The notes beneath the pieces are model-generated. The model searched no databases and was not told the origin of the DNA. It worked only from the letters and a program-made list of their open reading frames with translations. The translations under genes were made by a program, and so were the position numbers. This document shows positions 7,282 to 14,006 of a DNA stretch of 14,006 nt, piece after piece. Positions within the stretch are counted from its first letter, which is position 1; each line of letters opens with the position of its first letter. Source of the stretch: Perkinsus olseni (Eukaryota; Perkinsozoa; Perkinsida; Perkinsidae); the NCBI GenBank assembly GCA_013115135.1, contig JABANP010000865.1, forward strand, positions 1 through 14,006, in the 5' to 3' direction.

Positions 7282-8951
7282 TAGCAGCCGAGCACTGGTT
7301 ACTTACCACATTCGAGCTCACTAACTCACTCGATAACCTCTACCAGCGACTCGACTCTATCCCGCCTAACTCAACTGCTGAGCAAGCTCAATCCACCCTC
7401 AACGCTGTCTACTTCGATGCTTCATGTATGAACCAAGATATCCACGAGAGCACTCTTAAGCGAGCCTTCATCAAAGCCTTACCCAAGTACATCCAGAACG
7501 CCTTCACTAAAGTCTACCCCAACACCAACAAGGTCACACTGACAGAGACCATCGATTGGGCAACATCCTACGAACAAAGCCATCCTCAACTCCCTCCGAC
7601 GACTTCATCCACCAGAACCACTACCCCCACACCTGACGGCATCGCGAAGATGAAGACACAAGTTTGTCTCAACTACAAACGAGGACGATGTATCTTTGGT
7701 GACAAGTGTTATCGACTCCATGAACCAAAAGATACCCCAACTACATCGTCCACAACATCACCTTCGAAACAGACCACCTCTTCTACGGCAACATCGCCTA
7801 CAACGACATCCGGCCTAACATCAATCTCCAATCACGACGACATCCCCCTCAAGCCCATCGTTCTACAGCTCTCACCATCTCAGACTCTTACCGCTATCAT
7901 CGACACCGGCTGTACCGACTCCATCATCAACAAGCACAGAATCCCCCAGGTCGCTCTCAATCAAGTACAACCACTACAACGACCAACTACTGTCACATGT
8001 CTCAATACAACTACTGTGGACTACACTCACTACGTGCCCCTGACATGGTCATTCAAAAACAACGCCATCGAACACTCCACCAACTTCGTCATATCTGAAG
8101 ACCCTCTACCATCATCCATCGACATTGTCATCGGCCTCAAGACTCAACAACATAACAACTTCTACCTCAACCCCATCACTAATACTATATCTACAAATGG
8201 AGACTTCCCCTCAAAGACGAGCACCCACAACTCACCTACACCGGCGACTACATCCCCTAACGACAGCCTCTATGCCAACCTCGACTACGACGTATCGCAC
8301 ATCATCTGTGACGGCCCGTGGCTGCGAGTCTACCAAGTCCAAACCCCTGAAGGCCCACGCTTCCTTGCCGACGTTTCCATTAAGACCCGCGAAGAAGCTC
8401 AAGCCATCAAAGGCCATGAGAAGCACATTCATAAAAAATGGAAAGCAGCTGATGATGAACTACGCCAAGAGGTCTCCGATCGCCTGAACAAGCTCGTCAC
8501 TGACGGCAAACTAATACCTGCTGACGACACCGCCATCAACAACACAGCCACCTCATGCTACGGCGTACGAGGACGCAAACGAGCACGGCCCGTCTTCGTC
8601 TACTACTTGCTGAACAAGTTCCTTCAGGACAAGCTCAAAGCTGAACCAGTACCCTATCTACAAGAACCACTATACAGCCTGGTATCTGCACTACGCTTTG
8701 AACCTTTCCTGAAAGGCTACGACGTCAAAGACGCCTTCTTTCAAGTCATGCTGGGTCCATCACTCTCCTCAATGTGCACTCTCCACTTCCCCGACTCTAC
8801 AGCCACTACTACCAAGCTGATGATGTTCAAGTACATGCCCTACGGCATGACCCTAAGTTCCCTAATATTAGACTTCTGTGTCACTGATACCATCAAGAAC
8901 CTTCCGATCAAAACCCCAACACCAAACATATCCACTACGTTGACGACTTAG
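7251..8951 (+). CDS. gag-pol: Retrotransposon Gag C-terminus, protease and N-terminal reverse transcriptase (frame broken at both ends)
   Basis: This frame is open from 7251 (after TAA 7248-7250) to TAG 8949-8951; its first ATG is at 7428, but it is really a continuation of Gag. Numbered from that ATG (507 residues): 1-55 capsid-like (KRAFIKALPKYIQNAF); residues 80-98 a CCCH zinc finger, C-X7-C-X5-C-X3-H, in place of the usual CCHC knuckle; a Thr/Ser-rich linker; aspartic protease with catalytic DTG at 159-161 (IIDTGCTDS) and an IVIGL segment near 234, the second conserved protease motif; then RT from about 345 (KLVTDGKLIPADD, RPVFVYYLLNK), with motif A aspartate in YDVKDAFFQV (D432) and the MPYG segment near 470. 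The frame ends about five residues' worth of bases past where YVDD occurs in another frame. Thus RT is cut by a one-base frame break between about 8888 and 8935. Protease would process Gag-Pol; RT copies the RNA. Confidence 0.88.
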   Translation, partial: LRRETTSRLLVAAEHWLLTTFELTNSLDNLYQRLDSIPPNSTAEQAQSTLNAVYFDASCMNQDIHESTLKRAFIKALPKYIQNAFTKVYPNTNKVTLTETIDWATSYEQSHPQLPPTTSSTRTTTPTPDGIAKMKTQVCLNYKRGRCIFGDKCYRLHEPKDTPTTSSTTSPSKQTTSSTATSPTTTSGLTSISNHDDIPLKPIVLQLSPSQTLTAIIDTGCTDSIINKHRIPQVALNQVQPLQRPTTVTCLNTTTVDYTHYVPLTWSFKNNAIEHSTNFVISEDPLPSSIDIVIGLKTQQHNNFYLNPITNTISTNGDFPSKTSTHNSPTPATTSPNDSLYANLDYDVSHIICDGPWLRVYQVQTPEGPRFLADVSIKTREEAQAIKGHEKHIHKKWKAADDELRQEVSDRLNKLVTDGKLIPADDTAINNTATSCYGVRGRKRARPVFVYYLLNKFLQDKLKAEPVPYLQEPLYSLVSALRFEPFLKGYDVKDAFFQVMLGPSLSSMCTLHFPDSTATTTKLMMFKYMPYGMTLSSLILDFCVTDTIKNLPIKTPTPNISTTLTT

Positions 8952-11092
8952 CCCAACTAGCCAAATCTACTGACGACTTCTTCGACCTCAACGAATGCAC
9001 GTCACCTAATGGCCTACCACTAACTACCGAAGATATCCTTTCCGAAGACAAGACTACCTTCTACGGCGTCACCCTTACCGATGGTGCTGACCACATCTCC
9101 TACTCGCATTCAAGATGGCAAAAACTGCTCGACTCTGTTCTACCTCCACAACCTACTCTCCGACAACTGCTCTCTATTGTCGCTAAGGTCACTTACCAGC
9201 CTGACCTTCTACCCCCTTTTGTTGAACCATGCAAAAATCTACTACAATCCGAACTTGCCCATGCTGCTAATACTACCAACTGGGACTCTACAGCAGAACC
9301 ATCACTAGTCAACCTCATCCAATCTTTTCTCGAGCTCTGCCACAAGTCCACTCTACCACTACTCAAGCGCTATATTGATGTCAACCAACCCATCAAGATC
9401 TACGTTGATGCCTCCGCCTACTGCCTAGGACTAATCGCCTACCAGAACGACCAACCTATCCTACTCCGCCAACAAGTACTCTCACCTCGAGCAAAAGATC
9501 TATACCACACCAATACGAAGGAACTGAATGGTATCGCCTTTGCCATCGAGACCATCCGGAGTATCGAAATAGATCGCCGAGTTCACTTCCGCTACGTCAC
9601 CATCTACACCGACAATAGTGCTGCTCAGTCCATCATCCTCAACCAACGAGTATCCTCTGTACATGGCTATCTACAAGACATCACCGATGACCAACTACAC
9701 CGCTTCACTATCATCCACTGCGCTGGCCCAAGCAACAAAGCAGATTCCCTAACTCGACATCCACTACTTGCCCAACTCACTAAAAGTAACAACTATAATG
9801 ACGACAGCTACCAGCCTTCTGATGATCAACCACAACCAATCGCTTTCATGGCTATCAAAAGACCTGCAGAACAACCAAACTCTCCAAACAACCCCAAGCA
9901 CCCCAAGCTTAAAGCTATTGATGACCCTACCACAACATTACCGACGACAACATGCCCAACACTCGACTCTTCACTACTCGAGATTCTACAATCCGGTGCT
10001 ACAGTAAGCAAGCCCGATAGACGACAACTCCTTGAACAAGTCCATCACGACTATGGTCACGAAGGTATCACCACTGTTAACAAGCGCATCAATGCCTTCA
10101 ACATCTCCTGGCCTGAACTACATTCAGAACTTGAAGACTTGACTAAACACTGTCAAACTTGTCAAGCCACCACCAACTACCCTTTAGATCGAGCTCTGAA
10201 GTCACCACCTTCTACCATACCCCAAGGCCTCATCAACTCTGACGCATGGTCTATCATCTACATGGACGTCATTGGTCCCCACACCTTCGACAACACCCAG
10301 CACTACGCCATTACTATAATGGATAGCTACTCATCAAGCGTCATCATCTATCCGACTACATCTACTCCAACGACTCAAGATGCTATAGATGCACTATCAA
10401 CTATCCAACGTTACTATCATCGACATCCTGCTGGACTACAAGTACTAACTGATCGAGGATCTATTTTCACATCAAGATCATTCAATGATCACTTACAAGC
10501 TATTCAAGCTGAACATCTTCTCTCACCAGTTGACTCTGGAGAATCTAACGGACGACTAGAACGACTACACCGTGAAGTTGCACACAAACTACGAGTCTTC
10601 CTCTACCCTTACAACGACAGAGCCAACAACATCAACACCAACAACACTGCCAACTGGTCTACACTATGTGATCGTATCAGCTTCGCTGTCAACACGTCAC
10701 CTACTGCTGACCCCAACACCTCTACTAATGCTACAACCGTACACTGCCCTCACAATCTCATCTTTCACTACAGCCCCTACGGTGACACACTACAACACGA
10801 CATCATTGACAACAAGCACCAAAAAGTTCTCCAACGTCGCCGAGCTAAAGCCCATCTGCACCAGAAGTACAGAGACGACGAGCTCGAGATCGACGATCTA
10901 GTCTGGTTGAACCAACAAGCTAAGAAGACCGATGCTAGTATCCCAAAACTAGCACCCCGCTACATTGGCCCCTTTCGCATCAAGACCATCAATGGCAACA
11001 GGATTACCTTAACTGGTTACGATGGAACTGAAGAAGAAGTTAGTTCTCGAGATATCAAACTCTGCTTCGAGCCTGACATCGATTCTGACTAA
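8888..11092 (+). CDS. pol: Retrotransposon Pol: RT catalytic end, RNase H and integrase
   Basis: The frame is open from 8888 (just after TGA 8885-8887) to TAA 11090-11092, about 734 codons, with no ATG until 9848, so it must be read as a continuation of the preceding frame. RT active-site YVDD lies at 8936-8947. RNase H shows the D-E-D-D set: Asp in YVDAS (9407), Glu in TKELN (9521), Asp in YTDNSA (9611) and Asp in KADSLTR (9743). Integrase has an N-terminal zinc module (HH..H at about 10043-10060, CQTC at 10151-10162) and the catalytic triad D at 10265 (YMDVIGP), D at 10451 (LTDRG) and E at 10559 (GRLERLH), with exact D-X35-E spacing. The C-terminal module carries PRYIGPF, the GPY/F motif typical of Ty3/gypsy integrases. 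No catalytic residue checked is lost, so apart from the two frame breaks the enzymes look intact. No chromodomain follows. Confidence 0.92.
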   Translation, partial: YHQEPSDQNPNTKHIHYVDDLAQLAKSTDDFFDLNECTSPNGLPLTTEDILSEDKTTFYGVTLTDGADHISYSHSRWQKLLDSVLPPQPTLRQLLSIVAKVTYQPDLLPPFVEPCKNLLQSELAHAANTTNWDSTAEPSLVNLIQSFLELCHKSTLPLLKRYIDVNQPIKIYVDASAYCLGLIAYQNDQPILLRQQVLSPRAKDLYHTNTKELNGIAFAIETIRSIEIDRRVHFRYVTIYTDNSAAQSIILNQRVSSVHGYLQDITDDQLHRFTIIHCAGPSNKADSLTRHPLLAQLTKSNNYNDDSYQPSDDQPQPIAFMAIKRPAEQPNSPNNPKHPKLKAIDDPTTTLPTTTCPTLDSSLLEILQSGATVSKPDRRQLLEQVHHDYGHEGITTVNKRINAFNISWPELHSELEDLTKHCQTCQATTNYPLDRALKSPPSTIPQGLINSDAWSIIYMDVIGPHTFDNTQHYAITIMDSYSSSVIIYPTTSTPTTQDAIDALSTIQRYYHRHPAGLQVLTDRGSIFTSRSFNDHLQAIQAEHLLSPVDSGESNGRLERLHREVAHKLRVFLYPYNDRANNINTNNTANWSTLCDRISFAVNTSPTADPNTSTNATTVHCPHNLIFHYSPYGDTLQHDIIDNKHQKVLQRRRAKAHLHQKYRDDELEIDDLVWLNQQAKKTDASIPKLAPRYIGPFRIKTINGNRITLTGYDGTEEEVSSRDIKLCFEPDIDSD

Positions 11093-11155
11093 CTCACTAT
11101 CACATATTATCAATTTTCTATGAGAGAGGGGGGAACTCCTCCTCACCTTCAATTC

Positions 11156-11185
11156 CATTCATCATCATCCCATTCATCATCATCC
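11156..11185 (+). repeat. Two tandem copies of a 15-bp CATTCATCATCATCC unit
   Basis: Perfect copies lie at 11156-11170 and 11171-11185, within the non-coding 3' leader to the polypurine tract. A purine run, GAGAGAGGGGGGAA, lies just before at about 11122-11135. Confidence 0.85.
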
Positions 11186-11198
11186 CATTTCTCTACTC

Positions 11199-11209
11199 GG
11201 AGGGGAAAG
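11199..11209 (+). promoter_or_regulatory. Polypurine tract
   Basis: GGAGGGGAAAG immediately precedes the right LTR's TGTTAC. This position and composition are those of the plus-strand primer for reverse transcription. The upstream purine run at about 11122-11135 may be a second, internal tract. Confidence 0.9.
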
Positions 11210-11344
11210 TGTTACTCATTGCGCGCCGATCATCTTGTGCATGCGTGCATAGCCAATACTCCCGCCTCCCGAATAGATCCAGATAGAAGACTTTATACTC
11301 CTTCTCGCCTTGCGTTGACTATGAGCAACAACGGAGAAGCAACA
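11210..11344 (+). repeat. Right LTR (135 bp)
   Basis: It is identical, as read, to the left LTR at 6556-6690, starting TGTTACTC and ending GCAACA. It carries a second copy of the Gag start codon and first eight codons, which here reads straight into host sequence. The right target duplication GCCCA follows at 11345-11349. Confidence 0.95.
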
Positions 11345-11349
11345 GCCCA
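11345..11349. repeat. Target-site duplication, right copy (GCCCA)
   Basis: It matches 6551-6555 exactly. Host sequence resumes as GCCCATCACTAGC, in the same codon phase as gene A on the other side. Confidence 0.93.
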
Positions 11350-11422
11350 TCACTAGCTTTACCATGCTAACCACCAACATGAAGCGGTGCAGCACTTTAC
11401 AGTATCCTCTGTCGTTTTTCAT
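11350..11422 (-). pseudogene. Gene A, 5' part: N-terminus with probable signal sequence
   Basis: On the minus strand an open frame runs into the right LTR. Removing the element and one target copy makes this frame continuous with gene A at 6555, in the same codon phase (the ATG-GGC codons at the junction are shared). Two starts are possible: ATG 11422 (MKNDRGYCKVLHRF...) or ATG 11380 (MLVVSMVKLVM). Either gives a short hydrophobic segment (FMLVVSMVKLVM), consistent with a signal peptide or anchor. From 11422 the undisturbed gene would be 699 bases including the stop, about 232 residues, with no intron needed. As it stands, this fragment reads into antisense LTR and stops at 11216. The frame is also open upstream to 11587, without further support. 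Confidence 0.6.
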
Positions 11423-11718
11423 CACGCAGCACAAAGATATGATGAATATCGAATCCTGGCAGGAATTTGGATTATCCTGCGTCACTGCACTGTGTGTTCG
11501 ACCGGGCTGAGCACGCTGCGCCAGACACAGCCTCGCGTGCACTGTGCCGACCTTAGCGCTACAGACTGCGTTGAAACTTGCTCGCATGGGAGCGCTGGTC
11601 GAACCAGCGTGATGTCGTTTCCTTGTGTGGAGGGTTGAAAAATTTTCGCATTATTGACTGTGGTTGCACCGTCAATGCCAGTGGTATTATACCACCGCAG
11701 CTGACTAAAATTACACGT
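11423..11718. other. Presumed 5' flank of gene A
   Basis: It lies between gene A's probable start and repeat D1. Open frames on both strands here (plus 11387-11638; minus extension to 11587) have no recognisable features. A promoter for the minus-strand gene would be expected, but none can be pinpointed. Confidence 0.35.
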
Positions 11719-12115
11719 ATTCAGCGTGACGCCAACTCAAATTCGGAGCATGGCGCGTATAGTGCTACATGAAGCTAGAACTTTCGTTAGTTCAGCTTAC
11801 GCAATAGAGTGCCACCTTCGACTAGTTCCCCTCGAGTCCAGCTAGAAGCTGGCAGCTTCTACCTGGTAGAATCTACCGTCCTCTGGTCCATAGCGCGTCT
11901 GAGGCCGTCGTCATGAGAAACTGGACCACTGGAGAGGTGAAGCCGACTCGAAATCATATGATCTCATCGGGACCGCGTTCACTGGCTGTCCCTGTCGAAC
12001 ACTAGCCGACTTGCTGAATCGGTAGCGCTGAGTTAGTGGCGCGACATACGTACGAGCTTCCTTCACAGGGTTATCTGGCGGGATGGCAATCGTGCATGTG
12101 CTCACGGGGACAATA
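11719..12115. repeat. Repeat D1, 5' flank of gene A, paralogous to D2
   Basis: It starts ATTCAGCGTGACGCCAACTC and aligns with 13256-13600. Shared landmarks are GGCGC-x-TGG near the start, CGTCGTCAT-x-AGA, CTGGAGAGGTGAAGCC, CGAAAT...ATGAT-TCATCG, TTCACTGGCTGTC, TCGAACAC-AGCC, and a final CATGTGCTCA. It is strongly diverged, with many small indels. No coding capacity is shared between copies, so it behaves as duplicated non-coding flank. Confidence 0.75.
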
Positions 12116-12119
12116 CTGG

Positions 12120-12857
12120 CCCTGGCTATGAAAGAAGTTTCGACTCATCACATGCTGTGGCAAAGTCGCTGTGATGCACAGCGTTGTAACTCATCATAAT
12201 CATCCGTGAACTCCAGGGTATGATCCTGCCTCGCTGTTGAAGCGCTACATCATCTTCGACAGCTTGAGCGATGCAAACAACTCAAATCCTTCGACTCTTG
12301 CCAGTGTGATAGAAAGCGCCACTAGGATTGTTGAACACAACCTTGCCTTCTATAGGACTTATTATTATTTGTTATACAATAGTAGGAATAGTAGGACAGC
12401 ACAGCTAAGCGTTGCACAAGAGATATCACGTGAGGGTGCAAGTGTGGAGACAGCATGAAAACAATCTGACTGCTACACCTTGGATTCCACGTACCGAGGA
12501 GAAAGGAGTGGTATGACCATCATTATTCTATGATCATTGAATCTGCTTCACTATAGTAAAATCTTGAATATCATCACACCAGAGCAGACGTGGGCAGAGT
12601 GATCGCCGGTGAACCGGCAATAGCGACCTCGGGTCGCCGGCCCGGCATTCGATTCAAGTCTGATTTGGACTGTTCGGGCTGTTTTCTGAAGAGAGACGCT
12701 TTAGAGCTCAATCCTCCGTTCGCAATTCCGTCCGGGTATGTCGGTCACCGACTACCAGTGCTCCTATACTGGAAACTCAGCGTAATATCAGCTAAAAAAG
12801 TTTAAATAATCTGATAAGTTTTCTCGTCCACCAAGGTCGTCGACCCGGAGAGAAAGT
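12120..12857. repeat. Flank repeat copy R3, downstream of gene B
   Basis: This is the full-length relative of R1 (4350-4869) and R2 (5621-5812), ending GTCGACCCGGAGAGAAAG. It includes an insertion relative to R1 at about 12285-12590 with a microsatellite-like TTATTATTATTTG and AGTAGGAATAGTAGGA. A 73-codon ORF (12237-12458) begins in it. The first part reads KRYIIFDSLSDAN, and the corresponding R1 frame reads KRYLILESLSDAN, but the remainder is not conserved, so I do not call a gene. Confidence 0.7.
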
Positions 12858-12874
12858 GGCGATGGGCTCAAAGG

Positions 12875-13255
12875 GCTCGAAGGGTCCTAACCCCACAGCG
12901 TAGCCCTCAACCCTTTGGTATATTTGATATCTCCAGCCCGCAATCCATCCTTCTTCCTCTTTGAACCATTCCTCCGTCACCTGCACTGATTGCGCGGTGA
13001 GTAATATCAAATAACCAGAGTGGCTCGTGGCCGAGGCGTCAGAGTGGAGGATCAACTGGCCGCTGTTAGCCCAACCCCTCAAATTGTATTCCTCGTTGCT
13101 AGCCTTGTTTCCATTTGGTAAGCGCACGTAAATTCTTGATGGGATGATCCCATTGGGATCTCGATCTTAGAAATTCCTCCGAATCTCCCTCGTAGGTGAT
13201 ATCTCTGCCACCGGGATTCCACCGAGTGTACACGCCTTCCCCTTCAGCTTCTAGT
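12875..13255 (-). pseudogene. Gene B: decayed, truncated paralogue of gene A
   Basis: The minus-strand sequence closely matches the last ~125 residues of gene A: GVY-x-WNPGGRDI, LPNG-KAS, Y-x-RGWAN-GQLILHSDASATSHSG, TAQSVQVT-EWFKE. It cannot be functional as read. A 14-bp insertion (GATCCCATTGGGAT, at 13145-13158) and a one-base deletion near 13190 shift the frame. The gene A stop codon is changed to TGG (12935-12933), giving read-through to 12792. The upstream two-fifths of the gene is absent: homology stops at about 13255 and repeat D2 begins at 13256. The two surviving open frames, 12792-13127 and 13099-13302, are the pieces either side of the frameshifts. Confidence 0.85.
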
Positions 13256-13600
13256 ATCCAGCGTGACGCCAACTCGAACGCCCTTGGCGCATGGTCTGAC
13301 ATACCTCAATGAGGGGGTGTACAGTGAGAACGAAGTCCTCAGAACGTGAGCCGAATTTGGTCCGTAGCATGCCTTGGGCAGTCGTCATCAGAGACTAGGC
13401 TACTGGAGAGGTGAAGCCCACGAGAAATAATATGATTTCATCGAGAGCGCATTCACTGGCTGTCTCGGTCGAACACCAGCCAACTTGGCGAGTCGCTAAC
13501 GCCGCGCTAGTAGCGCTGTGCTTCGTGCGTACGCGCTTACTTTCAAGGGGGATCCTTAGGGATTTCAATTATACATGTGCTCATGTAGATATTAGTGGCA
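13256..13600. repeat. Repeat D2, joined directly to truncated gene B
   Basis: It starts ATCCAGCGTGACGCCAACTC, the same start as D1, and matches it through CATGTGCTCA at about 13575-13584. In gene A's block, D1 lies roughly 300 bases upstream of the start codon; here D2 abuts the middle of the gene, which fits a deletion that removed gene B's 5' part and proximal flank. Confidence 0.75.
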
Positions 13601-13620
13601 GAAACGGCTCACTCGAGCGA

Positions 13621-14006
13621 TGGTGAGTAACTCGCGTGGAGGAGGTGGCGGTATGTATTGACATCCTGATGAACTTGTTCGCGCACTCTAAGGGTGCACG
13701 GCATGCACTACACGCATACAGTTGTGTTGAGCAATGAATGCTTGATGTGACTCATATGATAAACGCGAGCCATCGTACATAGTCGTATGTCTCAGTAGTT
13801 CTTCACAGTTACGGGTGCAAAGACGTCTTGATCGTATTGAGCCAACATTGAGACTTCTTCTGTCTATTCTTCATACGTTTATGCGTGCTGCTAGCATCGA
13901 AAGTATTGCAAGTTTCCAAGTTTCGGCAACGAGTTGCAACAGTTGCGTGATGAAGCCACGCATGGCGTGCGTATGTGGCGCAGAGTTGTTTGGCTATGAT
14001 AGCAGT
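13621..14006. other. Intergenic, nothing recognised
   Basis: No ORF, RNA gene or repeat matching the rest of the window is evident past the end of D2. Confidence 0.4.

Larger units (their letters stand above)
6556..11344 (+). mobile_element. Ty3/gypsy-order LTR retrotransposon, 4789 bp, with broken reading frames
   Basis: This is a complete element by structure: two 135-bp LTRs that look identical, TG...CA termini, 5-bp target duplication, a primer-binding site 2 bases after the left LTR and a polypurine tract abutting the right LTR. The coding order Gag, protease, reverse transcriptase, RNase H, integrase is that of Ty3/gypsy, since Ty1/copia places integrase before RT. The integrase carries a GPF motif and no chromodomain is seen. 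There is no envelope-like ORF: only about 107 bp separate the integrase stop from the polypurine tract. The plus strand is notably rich in C and A and poor in G throughout, unlike the flanks, and the proteins are rich in Thr, Ser and Pro. Two frame breaks (near 7251-7281 and 8888-8935) mean this copy as written does not encode a continuous Gag-Pol. LTR identity implies a recent insertion. Confidence 0.95.

Noticed and set aside
9081..10007. Plus-strand ORFs of 75-79 codons within the pol region
   Set aside because: They are in other frames than the clearly conserved RT-RNase H-integrase frame.
6556..11344. Classification as Ty1/copia because the gag start is in the LTR
   Set aside because: Integrase follows RNase H and carries a GPF motif, which is Ty3/gypsy organisation.

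Overview
This window looks like nuclear DNA from a eukaryote. Coding sequence is sparse, there is no sign of operons, the intergenic DNA is repeat-rich, a putative secreted protein has a eukaryotic signal peptide, and a 4.8-kb LTR retrotransposon sits inside a host gene. The style of the secreted protein (small, cysteine-free, duplicated domain) and the moderate GC content fit an alveolate protist such as Perkinsus. That is an inference from general resemblance, not from a diagnostic marker; no rRNA, tRNA or spliced-leader gene was found.

Layout. 1-721 holds a direct repeat with a 526-bp period. 930-1230 is a cluster of GGGAAGAATG / CCCGGGAATT palindromes. 1630-1740 is a nest of hairpins built on TGATGTTAC. 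2209-2997 (minus) is an intact gene for a predicted secreted protein made of two copies of one domain. 2998-4350 is mostly unassigned, with one weak exon candidate. From about 4350 to 13600 the host DNA is a degenerate tandem segmental duplication. Flank repeat R1/R2 is followed by gene A (minus), then repeat D1, flank repeat R3, gene B (a paralogous pseudogene, minus) and repeat D2.

Gene A is split by the retrotransposon (6556-11344, plus strand), which has two identical 135-bp LTRs with TG...CA ends, a 5-bp target duplication (GCCCA), a primer-binding site and a polypurine tract. Its domain order is Gag (with a CCCH zinc finger) - aspartic protease - reverse transcriptase - RNase H - integrase with a GPF motif, which is the Ty3/gypsy order. 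The Gag start codon lies inside the LTR. The coding frame breaks twice, each time by one base in the same direction: once in Gag at a perfect 21-bp palindrome, and once in RT just before the YVDD catalytic motif.

History as inferred: the gene A/B locus duplicated and diverged, gene B decayed, and later (the LTRs are still identical) the retrotransposon landed in the N-terminal coding part of gene A. I see no proven new biological system. The most unusual item is the compact retrotransposon lineage with a CCCH-type Gag, a very short LTR and an LTR-embedded Gag start.
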